Part shown: positions 1 through 10,843 of the stretch, piece after piece
How the letters are laid out: every line of letters begins with the position of its first letter
Position numbering within the stretch: the first letter of the stretch is position 1
NCBI GenBank assembly: GCA_036897095.1
Contig: JAYMSP010002823.1
Coordinates: forward strand, 1-22,360
Direction of reading: 5' to 3'
Length of the DNA: 22,360 nt
From: Plantago elongata
Lineage: Eukaryota; Streptophyta; Magnoliopsida; Lamiales; Plantaginaceae
The notes under the pieces: model-generated
The model's input: only the letters and a program-made list of their open reading frames with translations
What the model was told of the DNA's origin: nothing
Databases searched by the model: none
Translations under genes and position numbers: made by a program

Positions 1-3000
1 GGGGGGGGGAGGGGATACCTTGTATCTATCATGTTCAAACTTTATTGCTCAATCAACTGGTACTGTGCCAGGTATTGCACAACAAGGTCTCGAGGTTGAT
101 GATAGCAGATTGGGTGAGGCCTGGGTCCAAGGACTCACTGAAGGAGAATACTCTGACTTATCTACCGAGGAGCGTCTCAGTGCGCTTGTTGCTTTAATTG
201 GTATTGCAAATGAAGGGAATTCAATTCGTGTAATTCTTGAGGTCTGACACTGAGAAATACTTGGAATTTGACAAATCTGAAATGAAGTGTTTATTATATA
301 TCTTATTAAAATGATATTGTTGCAGGAACGGCTGGATGCAGTGAATGCTCTGAAAAAGCAGATGTGGGCAGAGGCACAACTAGACAAAAGGCGAATGAGA
401 GATGAAATTGTGTCCAAGTATTATGATTCTTTCAATCCCATGGCAGAGGGAGGCTTGAGTCCTATAGTTGGTGCAGAAAATAAAGTTCATGATCAATCTG
501 CATGCAATATGGAGAAGGGCGAGCCTTCTGTTATGGAGGATCTTCAATATTCAACTGAAAATCCCACTCGAGAATTGGTGATGGGACAGCCTCCTTCCCT
601 GGCTCAGCAGAATGGACACACAACAGAGAGGTCACGCATGCAGCTCAAGTCATATATAGGTCACAGAGCTGAAGAAATGTATGTTTACAGGTCTCTGCCT
701 CTTGGCCAAGATAGGAGGAGAAATCGCTATTGGCTATTTGTAGCTTCTGCTTCGTGTCTAGATCCTGGTTCAGGCAGAATATTTATCGAATCACCAAGTG
801 GGCTGTGGAGACTCATTGATAATGAGCAGGTAATACATTTTGGTCGAGTCTTTTCTCTTACCCTTCACTTCCCATATTTACATAATTAGATACTCCACAT
901 CTTGGATTAGCAATTGGACCTTATGTAACTAGACAACATATCTTACTTTCTGCTCCTGCACATCATCTGAGCTCAGTGCATACGAAATATGAAACATTTA
1001 ATTTTGGCGTGGTGTATGGATGTAGTTCAGTTATATTATCTCGATCAATAACATTTTTACTGCCACAAGGAAGAAGAAGTATTCAAATTTTTTTAGAGAT
1101 CTCACGATCCTTTTTCTCTGACCAAGGCACTTGACCACGCTCTTATTCAACTTCTTTTCTGCAGGCATTTGACTATCTCCTTGCATCTTTGGATACCCGT
1201 GGTAGCAGAGAATCTCATTTGCATGTTATGTTACAGAAGATTGAGGTCTCCTTTAAGGAATGTGTTCGTAAAAATATTTTAAACAAGAATACAAATCCTT
1301 GTGCGGAAGATCCTCTTGAGTTTAACTCTACCCTTGCTTCTGCAAGTATTGAGAGTTCTAGTGGTGCATTTTGCAAATCAAATTCTGATACACAGGAACC
1401 ATCATATTCCTTTAGAGTTAATCTTGGAAGGGATGAAAAGGAGGAGAAGATCTCATTGAAGAAGTTCCAAGACATGCAGAGTTGGTTATGGAAAGAATGC
1501 TTCAGTCCGTCGACTTTATGTGCATTGATGTATGGAAAGAAAAGGTGTTTGCCGCTCTTGGGAATCTGTGATACTTGTTTTGTTATGTATGATGCTAAAG
1601 AGGATCTTTGTCCATCTTGCCACCGAATCCAGCACAATGTTGGTGATCGACGACAATATTCGTATGAACAATTCAACCATGGGATTAATCATTTAGATGT
1701 AGCAGATAGACATTTTCCTGATGGGTCTCCTCCGAGAATCAGATTGATTAAGGCCATGTTGACTTTGCTTGAGGTAATTTAATAGTGTACTGGATGATCT
1801 GTCACATCATCTGTTATTTCTATTTCCATGCATTAAGATTTGCATGTCGTTGTCAGGTTTGTGTTCCAGCTGAGGCTATTCATTCTTCTTGGACAGAGGA
1901 CTGTAGAAGTGTGTGGGGCTCAAAGCTTCAGAATTCTTCATCAGTGGATGATTTTCTACAGGTATCAGTTCAGAAACAATACTTCTTTATGGGTTATGGA
2001 AATTGTCCTTTAGTTTCAAGTTAAAATTCCAATGCCTTTTTCTCAGCTTTATAGTTTTCAGCTGAAGTTTGTTGAAAATTTGTTGCAGCTCCTGACTCAG
2101 TTCGAGCGCGCTATAAAGCGTGACTATCTTTCATCAGATTATGAGACAACGGAAGAGTTGTTGACCTACTGTGGTTCATCTAGAGGCACTTCTCATGATA
2201 TTACTGGGTTTCTTCCTCAACTCCCCTGGATACCAAAAACTACTGCCGCGGTGGGATTGAGACTTCTGGAGCTGGATGCGTCCATCATTTACACTCCTGA
2301 GCAGAAGGCTGAGGTTCATGATGAAAAGAAAGTAGAAGCTCTTCCAGTTGAGTCTCCTCTCTTATCTTTTTTCCTGTTTCACAAACAAAAAGACTTCCCT
2401 AGATTAATGTTATTGTTGTGAGTATGGTTCATGAAAGTTTTGTACTAAATGTGCCTCTTTTGCAGTAGTGTTTTAATTTGATATGCGAAGTAAATTATGT
2501 AAGGAATTACAAGTAATATCTTCAAAAAATCAATTTATTATTTACAGTAGTAGCTATGAGAAGTCATTTATCATAAAGCTCTATGAACTTATGTTACAAA
2601 TAATGCACATCACGGTGGAAGTTTATGATTATGTGCATGCTATATTTTAATTTTTTAAGTTTGAGCTCTAGTGGAGTTTCTATGTTTTGGGTCATCATCT
2701 TTGTGAAAGTTCTCTGGAGGACGTGCATTGATATGATATTCAGGGCCATGTTACATGCCTATCTGTTATGTGTCGGGCCTAATGCTAACAATCTAAATTC
2801 TGAATTGGCATTTATAAGACACATATTGCATGGCTTGTTCAGTTTGGACTCTATAAAGTGACAAATTTTCTTTTCTGCAACAAGGCTAGGCTTCGTGTTT
2901 TGTGGTACTGTTAAGTAGCCTGGCTGTCCGTCGACATGTCTAATTATGAGTTGCATTCAAATAATCCTGATATCTGTATCATTCATGTTGGCTCATTTTC

Positions 3001-3978
3001 CTTTGTATCTTGTGTTGCAAGCAGAAGTTTACTCTAAAGTATGCTTACACCAAAGATGTCCACAAAGCCGAGACACTAGATTTCGACAGACATGGTGCAG
3101 TGAAAGAGGAAAACTGGGACCAGGGAACTCCTGGCAGCTCTGGATACAGGCAGGTAGTTCGCAATAAAGGTGGTCGCCCTCGTGGGAAGTCACAAAAGGG
3201 GAGCAAAAGTGCAATATCGCAATCTGGTAAGAGGGTCCTTAAGAAAGGCGAGACCTTAGCCGAAATCCTACTGCAGCAAGGTGGGCAAGGACAAAAGCAT
3301 GGGCGGGGTCGAAGAACTGTTCGCAGGAGGAGAATTGAGAAGGTACCAGAAGAGACTTTGAAAGATTACCTGGACGACAGAACTGCCTTTAAGAATGTTA
3401 CGGAGAATCCAAATTCTTCCATACAGGAAGAGTTGGTTAATTCGTGCTTTAAGAATGTCCTTGATAATGATGACCTTAGTAACAGTGATTCCGATGATAA
3501 TAATGGTGAGGAGAATGTGTACGAATACCAAAAGTGGGGATCATCAAATTACCATGAACCCCCTGGGAGAAGTAATGAAATCGCAGAGATGAGCGAGGAA
3601 GAGGAGGTTGATGAGCTGGAGGAAGAAGTTGGTTATGACGAGGACGGTGAAAATTTGGAGGGAAATGTGGAAATGAATGATGATGAGTGGGATGCAGATG
3701 CTAATAGGCATCATGTTATGGGAATGAATGATGATGATGTGTACATTACTAGGGACCAACGGTTGGGGGTGAACGAGGATCAATACACTAACATGGACCA
3801 ACGGTTGGGGGTGAGCGAGGATCAATACACTAACAGGGAGGGAGGGATGGATATAAATGATGACAGGGACGGACCAATGCAGATGAATGACGATGATGAG
3901 TCAGATGGATTCGGTGATGGATTCATCAATATGAACAGGGACGAAGAGGGTTCCGATTCGGAAGAGTACAGTGACTGA
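1..3978 (+). CDS. RLT1/RLT2: Homeobox-DDT domain protein, RLT1/RLT2 (RINGLET) type, C-terminal half, 5' partial
   Basis: This encodes about 880 C-terminal residues of a plant homeobox-DDT protein, the family that partners ISWI ATPases (CHR11/CHR17 in Arabidopsis) in nuclear chromatin remodelling. Six exons fit GT-AG borders: <1-241, 326-829, 1165-1773, 1857-1961, 2089-2331 and 3025-3978; all introns are phase 0. Exons 1-2 carry a WHIM1-like motif (LSTEERLSALVALIG, then NALKKQMWAEAQLDKRR). Exons 2-3 carry the WSD/D-TOX E motif (DRRRNRYWLF, SGLWRLIDN, LASLDTRGSRESHL). Exon 3 ends in a CDTC-x10-CPSC pair that looks zinc-binding. Exon 6 encodes a basic Gly/Arg-rich stretch (GGRPRGKSQK, GRGRRTVRRRR) and then a very acidic tail rich in Asp, Glu and Asn, ending at TGA 3976-3978. 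The homeobox and DDT domain must lie left of the window. Identity is confident at family level; RLT1 versus RLT2 is not resolved. The exon 5 donor is the least certain border. Confidence 0.9.
2332..3024 (+). other. Intron 5 of the RLT-type gene, with an alternative donor
   Basis: The phase-0 donor at 2332 (AAA|gtagaa) joins in frame to the acceptor ending at 3024 (gcag|AAGTTT). A second phase-0 donor is possible at 2347. A textbook donor, GTGAGT, sits at 2418-2423 and overlaps the in-frame stop (TGA 2419-2421) met if the intron is read through. Using that donor would shift exon 6 out of frame. No coding similarity is visible inside the intron. Confidence 0.6.
3754..3837 (+). repeat. 42-bp tandem duplication in the acidic tail of the RLT-type gene
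   Basis: Two adjacent 42-bp copies (3754-3795 and 3796-3837) differ at two positions only. They encode two 14-residue units, DQRLGVNEDQYTNM and DQRLGVSEDQYTNR. The unit is an exact multiple of three, so the reading frame is kept. It looks like a recent in-frame duplication in a disordered acidic segment. Confidence 0.9.
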
Positions 3979-5039
3979 GTTTACAAAATTTTGGGTGACC
4001 CAAATAAGAAGGGTTTTAAATTTAATCTTTGGACCACAATAGTAATATAGGGTTAGTCGGTCTTGTTTAGCATAATTCTTTTGCTTTGTACTATTCTTTT
4101 GGGGGATGCAGCTTGAAATGGCTGGTCTGGTGTAAAATTATTATAGTACTAAAAGAAGGAACAAAGTTAAGCTTAGTGTGGCTTTTGCCTAGATGTATGA
4201 TGGCCGCTGCTATATATATATAGACTGAAGTTTAATGCTTCTCACTAAGATAGTGTAGTAGTAAAACATTTTGCTGGGATGTACTCTGTTAATATTATAT
4301 TATCAACCTTTTCCCATCCAGTGTTGTGTTACTTGTGTCATGATCATGTTTTACATCTAGACCTGTTGGACTTCTTTTGGCCGTTTCACCAATCATTTTA
4401 GCGATGACCTGAGATTTAGAGGTGGGATTGACGAGCATGGGTTCCATTGCGTGTGATTATTGATATAAAGTGAGTCTAAGTCGTACACAATTTACTCAGC
4501 TCAGACTTGTGAAACACCATTTTCACTCTACTCATATTGTTGTCCTTCTGTAAAATTTCACACATTTATCTTTTTAAAAAAATACTTTATACAATACTAA
4601 CAAAAAAAGTAAACTACTCCACATCCAAAAATAATAAACCAAACACGTCATACATAAATTATTCATTTTATAGTCAAAATTACAATTTAACTCATCTTTC
4701 TAATATTTTACCATTACTATCTTTTACATTAAACTGAACACTGAAGTGTAATGTACGAAGTTATCTAAAATGATGAGAGTACTTAATTTATTTATTCAAT
4801 ATATTTTTATATTTTATTAATATCTATTATTTTATTAACCCGAACCACTAATGAGCCGATTCTCGATCCTTTGGTAAGTGCAGTTACTTATGAACAACTC
4901 TTTGGACGATATGGTGGTTTTACTGCAGCAACAGAGTACTTTCTCGCACACATTTTTCTCACTTATGCCCAAATTGAAAAACCTTTTTAATTAGTCACAT
5001 GCTAGATCAACTTAAAGCTTCTAAAGTATTGTCGTTCAC
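3979..5039. other. 3' UTR of the RLT-type gene followed by AT-rich intergenic DNA
   Basis: The first roughly 300 bases after the stop are probably 3' UTR. No single strong poly(A) signal stands out; several AT-rich candidates occur between about 4020 and 4300. From about 4530 to 4740 the sequence is very AT-rich and low in complexity, with an open frame of 66 codons that shows no protein-like composition. No gene is supported here. Confidence 0.5.
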
Positions 5040-5345
5040 GCTTTATGTCAATTAACGCTTTTTGTTCGCTTTATGCTTTAGCTCGCTTTATACCCCTTAT
5101 TTGATTTTTGTTTACACTTTTCTGAAGCTGCAAATTTTGAATTTAAACTTATATGCATGTAGAATTTCTAGGTTATATATTATTTTTTAAAATTATTTTT
5201 AAAACGTATTAAAAATTTAGTATAAATAAAATGTATTTTATATAATTATTGCGACGCACTTTAAGGCGCTCACGTCTTCATATTTTTTTAAATTTTGACG
5301 CTTTTCGTTTTACACTCCCGCTCTCACTTACGCTCTATGTGATCT
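5040..5345. repeat. Degenerate repeat rich in 'CGCTTTA' and 'GCGCTC' words
   Basis: Words such as CGCTTTATG, CGCTTTATA, TTTAAGGCGCTCACG and GACGCTTTTCG recur at both ends of a very AT-rich core. This resembles a common decayed dispersed repeat of plant genomes built on GCGCTTTA motifs. Termini and target-site duplications were not found, so class and borders are guesses. Confidence 0.25.
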
Positions 5346-5635
5346 AGGTCACACATCATTATTCCAGAGTAAGCAGACAAGCAAGCTTAACTATAAAATT
5401 ATTATGGCTGAATTTGTGAAAATAAAGTGCATCTTATTTGTGTGAGTACCTTTCTCGAAATATTTGAACTTTTTGGACTCGTATGAAACTTTATATGTTA
5501 CATTTATACCTCATCAATAATTTTTTATCACTGAGAAAATAAGGTGATGTAGTAAAATGAGACTGGAACCGAAAATATTTCTCTATTTAAAAAAAAATAT
5601 TTTTATTATTACCATCTTAAAACTTGCCACCAACC

Positions 5636-6179
5636 TAGGGGTGAGCATATAATCCACCTGACCGATCCGTCTGCACAAATCGCCTTCATCTCACCTACAC
5701 CCGCCGATTAATTTTTTTAGAAAACTTTATGCGGGTTAAATTTTTTATAACCCGCCAATCGATGGGTGGGTGGTGGGTTAGTTGGGTGCAACCCGCAACC
5801 CACTCGCCATATATTTTACATAACAAAAATTTATATATATGTTCATGAATTAGTTGTCCCCTTAATCAAATATATAAATATATATAATAGATTAATAACA
5901 ATAAAAATAGAGTTATATCATATATATTAAGAAATTACATATCATTTTATTTAATTTCAAAATATTTTTTTAATTTAATGGATTATAATATATTTTAATC
6001 GATGAAGTATTTCACCCGTCAATCTGCCCGTCACCTACCTGTTATTGTAATCACCTGAACCGCGCCGTCGCGGGTTAAAAAATTATTCCACCCGCCATGA
6101 ATCAGAAAAATAATCACCGACCATAAATGAATTGGATTGATTTTTTGGTTAAAACCCGCTAATACCTAATCCAACCTAT
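5636..6179. mobile_element. Non-autonomous hAT-like element, probably missing its right terminus
   Basis: The left edge reads TAGGGGTGAGCATA (5636-5649), typical of hAT-like non-autonomous elements in plants. The interior repeats GGGTT/AACCC words (ACCCGCCAATC, GGGTGGGTGGTGGGTTAG, CAACCCGCAACCC), an AT-rich centre, then a second block of ACCCG and CACCTG words (6010-6170), as such elements show. A matching right terminus (TGCTCACCCCTA) is not visible, so the right end is truncated or decayed. The block ends about 100 bp before the next start codon and may overlap that gene's 5' leader or promoter. Confidence 0.5.
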
Positions 6180-6275
6180 ATGAATACGGGAGCATACATA
6201 ACAAAACAAAAGGACGTAGATATGGTCTCTTATCGAAACAAAAGAAACGTTAATCTAAACCCATTCAATCCATCC

Positions 6276-6743
6276 ATGGAAAGCACAACCTGGGAGCAGA
6301 AGCTGAACGCGTTGACACACATCCTAACCAGCCCAACAACCTCACCGCAACTCCATTCGCAGCTCTTCATCGCCACACAAATCCCATGCTGCTATCTCAA
6401 CTGGGACTACCCACCACTCTTCTGCTCCTCCACCCACCTCCTCAAATGGTCCATGGGCCGTTTCCTCAAACGGGCCTTGCGATTCGGGCTCCCGGAGACC
6501 TCTTGGCGGTCCAAATGTCCCTACCAGATGCCACCGCCACTGGTTCTGGCCAAGGGAGTGGAAGAAGCACGGTGGGATGATGAAGGGAAGAGAATCTGTG
6601 CTCGGACTCGTACTAAGGCAGCAAAGTTTGGAAAGGAGACGAGTATTAATCCATGGATTCCCTTTTTGATTCCTAATTTCTTGCTTCTGTGTCTTCTTTT
6701 CTGGGATCCTATTTCTGTTGATCCATATTGGGGATCTTCTTGA
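6276..6743 (+). CDS. Conserved plant protein of unknown function with a C-terminal membrane segment
   Basis: A single exon encodes 155 residues. The start at 6276 sits in a good plant context (catccATGGAA) and begins MESTTWEQKLNALTHIL, which I recognise as the usual N-terminus of an uncharacterised plant family. An upstream in-frame ATG at 6180 would add 32 residues with no family resemblance, so I reject it. Visible features are an amphipathic N-terminal helix (residues 5-18), the stretch IPCCYLNWDYPPLFC (36-50), a basic segment SWRSKCPYQMPPPLVLAKGVEEA (split as SWRSKCPYQM and PPPLVLAKGV, 76-95), and a hydrophobic segment near 127-143 (PFLIPNFLLLCLLFWDP) that could span a membrane. The frame is intact. 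Function and cellular location are unknown; a mitochondrial or other membrane location is only a guess. Confidence 0.7.
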   Translation: MESTTWEQKLNALTHILTSPTTSPQLHSQLFIATQIPCCYLNWDYPPLFCSSTHLLKWSMGRFLKRALRFGLPETSWRSKCPYQMPPPLVLAKGVEEARWDDEGKRICARTRTKAAKFGKETSINPWIPFLIPNFLLLCLLFWDPISVDPYWGSS

Positions 6744-8941
6744 ATTTTTATCTTATCTTGTTCATTCCCATTTCGATCAGATGATATCAGTCATTACGTA
6801 ATTATATACGTGTCTTTGTTTTTTAATGGATAATGATTTGATTACCATTTACCAATCAATTCATGTGAGTTGTGGTATAATGAAGTGAAGTGCAACTCAG
6901 CTAAGAGTTTTTATATGATTCTTCTTAATTAACATGTTGGAGTTGCGATTTATAGTAAGAGTTTTAATGCCAAATTATGTATAATTAGATATGAATTGAA
7001 TGAAATAGGAGAAAATGTAATTCATATTTAATTTAAAGAAAAAATTGAGACGAATTAAATGAAATGTGAAAAGTTGAGATTGATGCCCAGGTAGTATACT
7101 TGCATTGTACTAGTACACAAATGTATAATATGAGCTTTCTCTTTTTCGTTAATAAAGTTTGGTCATCAAACAGGGATAGACCTTCATGTAGCCTTCAACA
7201 TTACAGAGTCATGGTCTTTTTATTGCAAAAATATTAGTTGAGTTACTCTTATACACTTGGATCCAAGTGGCCTTCCAAATTTACTTTGATCTGTCGCTCT
7301 CGATCAATCTCCCGTGCATTATAACTTTCCAGACATATAACTTTCTACCCATGTCATACCCATCCATCAATGTGATAATCTTGGTGCTATCTTGCAGTAC
7401 TTTAGACCAGCCGGTCTTTGTATAATATAGATGCAAAAAAAAAGGGGTCACAACTCACTAATACATCAAAGCAATCACAAGAAACCGATAAACTGCATTG
7501 GAGGAGATTTCATGATCATTTCTTAGACTATGACCCGTGGTGATGAGTCATGAAAGTCGCCGTGGCATGATGACAGTCCCATGACGGGATTTTGAATGCA
7601 TGACAAAATTCGATCTTTTTCATGTAGTTTTTAATAGAAATTATAAATGAATCTCTCCCATCTCTTGCACTCTAAAGAGCCTTATTGTATCGTGCTATCA
7701 AGTTTCCCACCATAATGTAAATACTGCTCTTTGATTATTTAAATATACATGTTAAATATTCCGCATTGCTTAAAAACATCTTGAGTATTTTTTATAAGAA
7801 TTGAACAATTTTCTCTCCTTATAAAGAATTTTAAGGAGTAGATAAGTCCATTTTAATGTGGTATCAAAAAGTCCATGTATGTACTAATCAAGTTGATATT
7901 GTACCTGCCTGCTCTGAGCATGTCCCTTTCTATTATCACGTGTTGAACTCGGGTACATCAAAGAGATTGTTAAATATATCACATTCAACAATATAAGTCT
8001 GGTTCAATTATCTAAAAGACTAAAAACAAGTAGTTTACGTAGAGAAGAAGGGAAAGTTGAACTGGTTCAGTTGTAGAAATAGTGTAGCTATATTGAAATC
8101 ATAAGTTGAGGAGACATGATTTGATCCGCTAATCGCGCATGGAATTTCACGGTGACCGAGAAGAAACAAAGGTAAAGGTGTTGACAAAGTGAAAAGAAGT
8201 GGAGATTTAGATTAGATAAATTAAGCAGCTAGATTATTAGATAAAATTATGTAGATAAATTGGGTCAAAGTGAAGCCAGCAGACAAGCTAGCTAACTAAC
8301 CCATCCCTCGACTCCTCGTGATGTGATTTAATTGCCATTATTTAGTTAGCAGAAGTGGATACTAATCACCTACTTTGTCTAACTTTAGTTGGCCGATATA
8401 TGACTTATGTAACAGTACTACTGTGTATTCTTAAACAAACAAATAAATACGATACCACAAATTTGAAATCTTTATCTTCTTTTTTTATAGGTTAGATAAT
8501 TGCAATTGTTTTAAAACGGATGATATATGTTGGCATGAGGAAGGTGACAAGGCTCGGGCGATGGAGCCCAACGTACCGAGAATAAATATCACTCATAGGT
8601 ATGTGAAGAATAAGGACACCCGATACGAACCTAAGAGACGAGAGATCGTCATTGACTAAACGTATAACTAGTGAGGTGAGATTTATTTGGATTTGAAAGA
8701 AAAGTTGAGCGGGATAAAATGTACAATGACAAGTCCCTGGGAATGATTTGACAGTGCAGCAAAGTAAATGTTATTCCACCCAATGAACATGGTAAAATTA
8801 GTTTTATGTATGTATCAGTGGCTGCTGTTTTTAATACAGCACAGAAATAGGTTGTTGAGTATAAAGATTGATATAAATGCATGAACACGACGGAGTAAAA
8901 CTAAAGTAATGTAGGGGACGGCGGACCTCTGCTCTATAGAT
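6744..8941. other. Intergenic AT-rich DNA, no gene recognised
   Basis: The first part should be the 3' UTR of the upstream gene; no clear AATAAA lies within 200 bases. The rest is AT-rich with no open frame of convincing composition on either strand. A cluster of CATGA/TCATG words occurs at about 7510-7605. A short GC-richer patch (about 8545-8645) stands out in base composition but matches nothing I recognise. Confidence 0.6.
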
Positions 8942-8958
8942 ACACACACACACACACA
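8942..8958. repeat. (AC)n microsatellite
   Basis: A pure run of alternating A and C over 17 bases. It is short and probably polymorphic. Confidence 0.9.
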
Positions 8959-8960
8959 AG

Positions 8961-10390
8961 TTGCAGTACTATCCATTTCATTAAATTCAATTGAATCAAC
9001 TCAAATTACATTACATATTCTGGTGTATACAATACATACGTTTGGTTTTGGAAGTTGAGGTTAGCTGCTCGATATCATCTCCAAAATTGATGGAAACATT
9101 AAATTCGACCCAACAAGTAGACAAAACTATAATGGCTTCTCCATCTACCTTACCCGTCACGGACCAGTATCCTCCTCTTTCGTATACCTCAAAAATCAAA
9201 ATACCTAGTATGTATATATATATATATATCAAGCAGGACTGCATCACGTTTTATGTTGCTCATTTTTTTTCCTTTTTCCAAATTCTTAAAAGTTTCCTAG
9301 AGGTATGATTTTTAAATAACTTATCTCCAAAATGTGATCTTATATTATCAATGTTATTATAAATAATTTAAATTAAGATCAAGTCTCAATCGACTATAAT
9401 TAAGACATTTCAATTGAGAGAAAGATTGATTTAATAATGAATATTAATTTCTTTGTAATAAATTTTATAAATTAATTACTATACTTTCATGTCTAATCAT
9501 ATTTGATATAACATATCTAAACTCAATACATTAATTTTGATAAAATATAATATTTTGAGATTGATACTTTCCTATTGTAGAGTCCTGAAATCGTGTTTAA
9601 CAAATTTAATTAAACAAATGAAAAAATATGAAAATGTTGATAACATTTTCAGTGACGATATTTTAAATGCATTAAAAAATAAAAACTAGAAACGAACAAT
9701 TGTAATTTGATCGAGAAGTGGGAATTTTACATAGAAGATCTAAATATAAATATATTTATACTTTAATAAAGAAATGCTTATTGAATATTATTATCGATTG
9801 AAGAGAATCCTTTGAAAATGCTTGATGTAAAAATAGATAAAATACTATGTGTCTTATATTGCAACTGACTTCTAAAATAACGAGAGCTAGCATTGAAATA
9901 ACATGAACTCCAACAAAATGATGAATAAACTGAATAATGGACGATTTTCATCACAGTCGGGTACGCTAATTTTGAGTAATCTAATCGAGTCGCATACACA
10001 CCTAGAGTTTTATAGTCGCAATAAGGTGCAGGTAAGTCGGAGTCTAATCCGAACATACACAATGGTTCATACGGAAACAAATGAATGGGCGAAAGGGTGT
10101 TGCATGTGTAGTATGAGTAGAAAAAAAAATTGAAATAACAGTTTTTTTAGTCGGTTGTTGAATAATTAATAAGAAGAGTTAAACAGGTTGTAAAAGTGAA
10201 ATGACACTCTAACCAGTGGAATCACAGTTTAACATGACAATATATAACGTGTTTTGATTGTCGATTGCTAGAGAATAGAGAAGAAGTGTTATTGCAAAAG
10301 TGATGACAATTTTACAAGTAAATGACAATTTCAAAGTCCATTAAAAGACTTATTATATTATTTAAATAATGGAATTAGTTTTTAATAAAG
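8961..10390. other. Intergenic AT-rich DNA with a possible decayed coding fragment on the minus strand
   Basis: Most of this stretch is AT-rich and featureless. On the minus strand, about 9205 down to 9011, an open frame of less biased composition reads FEVYERGGYWSVTGKVDGEA and then CWVEFNVSINFGDDIE, which looks more protein-like than the background. It begins at a (TA)n tract and ends in a stop at 9011-9013. I cannot assign it to a family and see no flanking exons. A second minus-strand frame (10080-9778) has no recognisable motif. Confidence 0.3.
9213..9229. repeat. (TA)n microsatellite
   Basis: A pure TA run of 17 bases at the edge of the possible minus-strand coding fragment. Confidence 0.9.
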
Positions 10391-10444
10391 TAGAAGATGT
10401 TTAGACGGCACACACTATGGTGCGGTCGTGGGAAAAGAGTAACC

Positions 10445-10467
10445 CGATCGGTTGCTGCAACCGATCG
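10445..10467. repeat. Perfect 10-bp hairpin with a 3-nt loop
   Basis: The arms CGATCGGTTG and CAACCGATCG are exact reverse complements around CTG. The GC-rich arms stand out from the AT-rich surroundings. A second hairpin follows 13 bp later. Confidence 0.85.
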
Positions 10468-10480
10468 AATTACCTGTTTC

Positions 10481-10504
10481 GTTGGGTCCCAAATGGGGCC
10501 CAAC
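10481..10504. repeat. Near-perfect 10-bp hairpin with a 4-nt loop
   Basis: The arms GTTGGGTCCC and GGGGCCCAAC pair with one G-T-type mismatch around AAAT. It is immediately followed by a (TTA)n-rich tract (10511-10540). With the preceding hairpin it may be the end structure of a small mobile element. Confidence 0.8.
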
Positions 10505-10590
10505 CCCTTTTTTATTATTATTATTATTTTATTATTTAAAAATATAAAAATTATACCGGTGTTTGTATTTTTCCAAGATCTAAAAAATTA

Positions 10591-10843
10591 GACCAGTGAA
10601 GATATATGTTCTCATACATCAAATATCACCATTTGTTCGTATACGTTCGTATTTTGTACTGTTTCACTATTCTACTCGTATTTTCAATAAAAACGTCTCT
10701 TTTCGCTCTAAATTTTTAATATTCTCATTAATATAACTATAAATAAAAAATTACCCGCGACTATAGCCATAATGAAGAAAATCGGTCGCGAAATACGATC
10801 TCACCACCAATTTTTCGGCCACCACAACGGACTCTCTTATATT
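10591..10843 (+). repeat. Dispersed repeat, copy 1
   Basis: This segment aligns with 18218-18526 in the same orientation. Both begin GACCAGT followed by AT-rich bases and a CATACAT/TATACAT word, and share GTATACGTTC, ATTCTACTCGTATTT and CAATAAAAAC. An exact 30-bp match lies at 10706-10735 versus 18331-18360. Similarity fades after the CACAACGGAC/CACAATAGCGGAC words. It is probably a MITE-like element; class and true ends are undetermined. Confidence 0.75.

Noticed and set aside
49..417. Minus-strand frame of 122 codons across RLT exons 1 and 2
   Set aside because: It crosses an intron and overlaps clearly coding sequence on the plus strand, so it is a shadow frame.
6180..6275. An upstream start for the unknown-protein gene
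   Set aside because: The extra 32 residues do not resemble the family, and they lie at the decayed end of a repeat element. The ATG at 6276 has a better context.
7535..7610. C/D-box snoRNA, from GTGATGA and ATGATGA words
   Set aside because: There is no CTGA D box or terminal stem at suitable distance, so the words are probably chance.
9778..10080. A minus-strand gene of 100 codons
   Set aside because: No motif or exon context was recognised, and its composition is consistent with noncoding or repeat DNA.
10397..10591. A 64-codon coding frame over the two hairpins
   Set aside because: The frame consists of palindromic and TTA-repeat sequence and shows no protein character.
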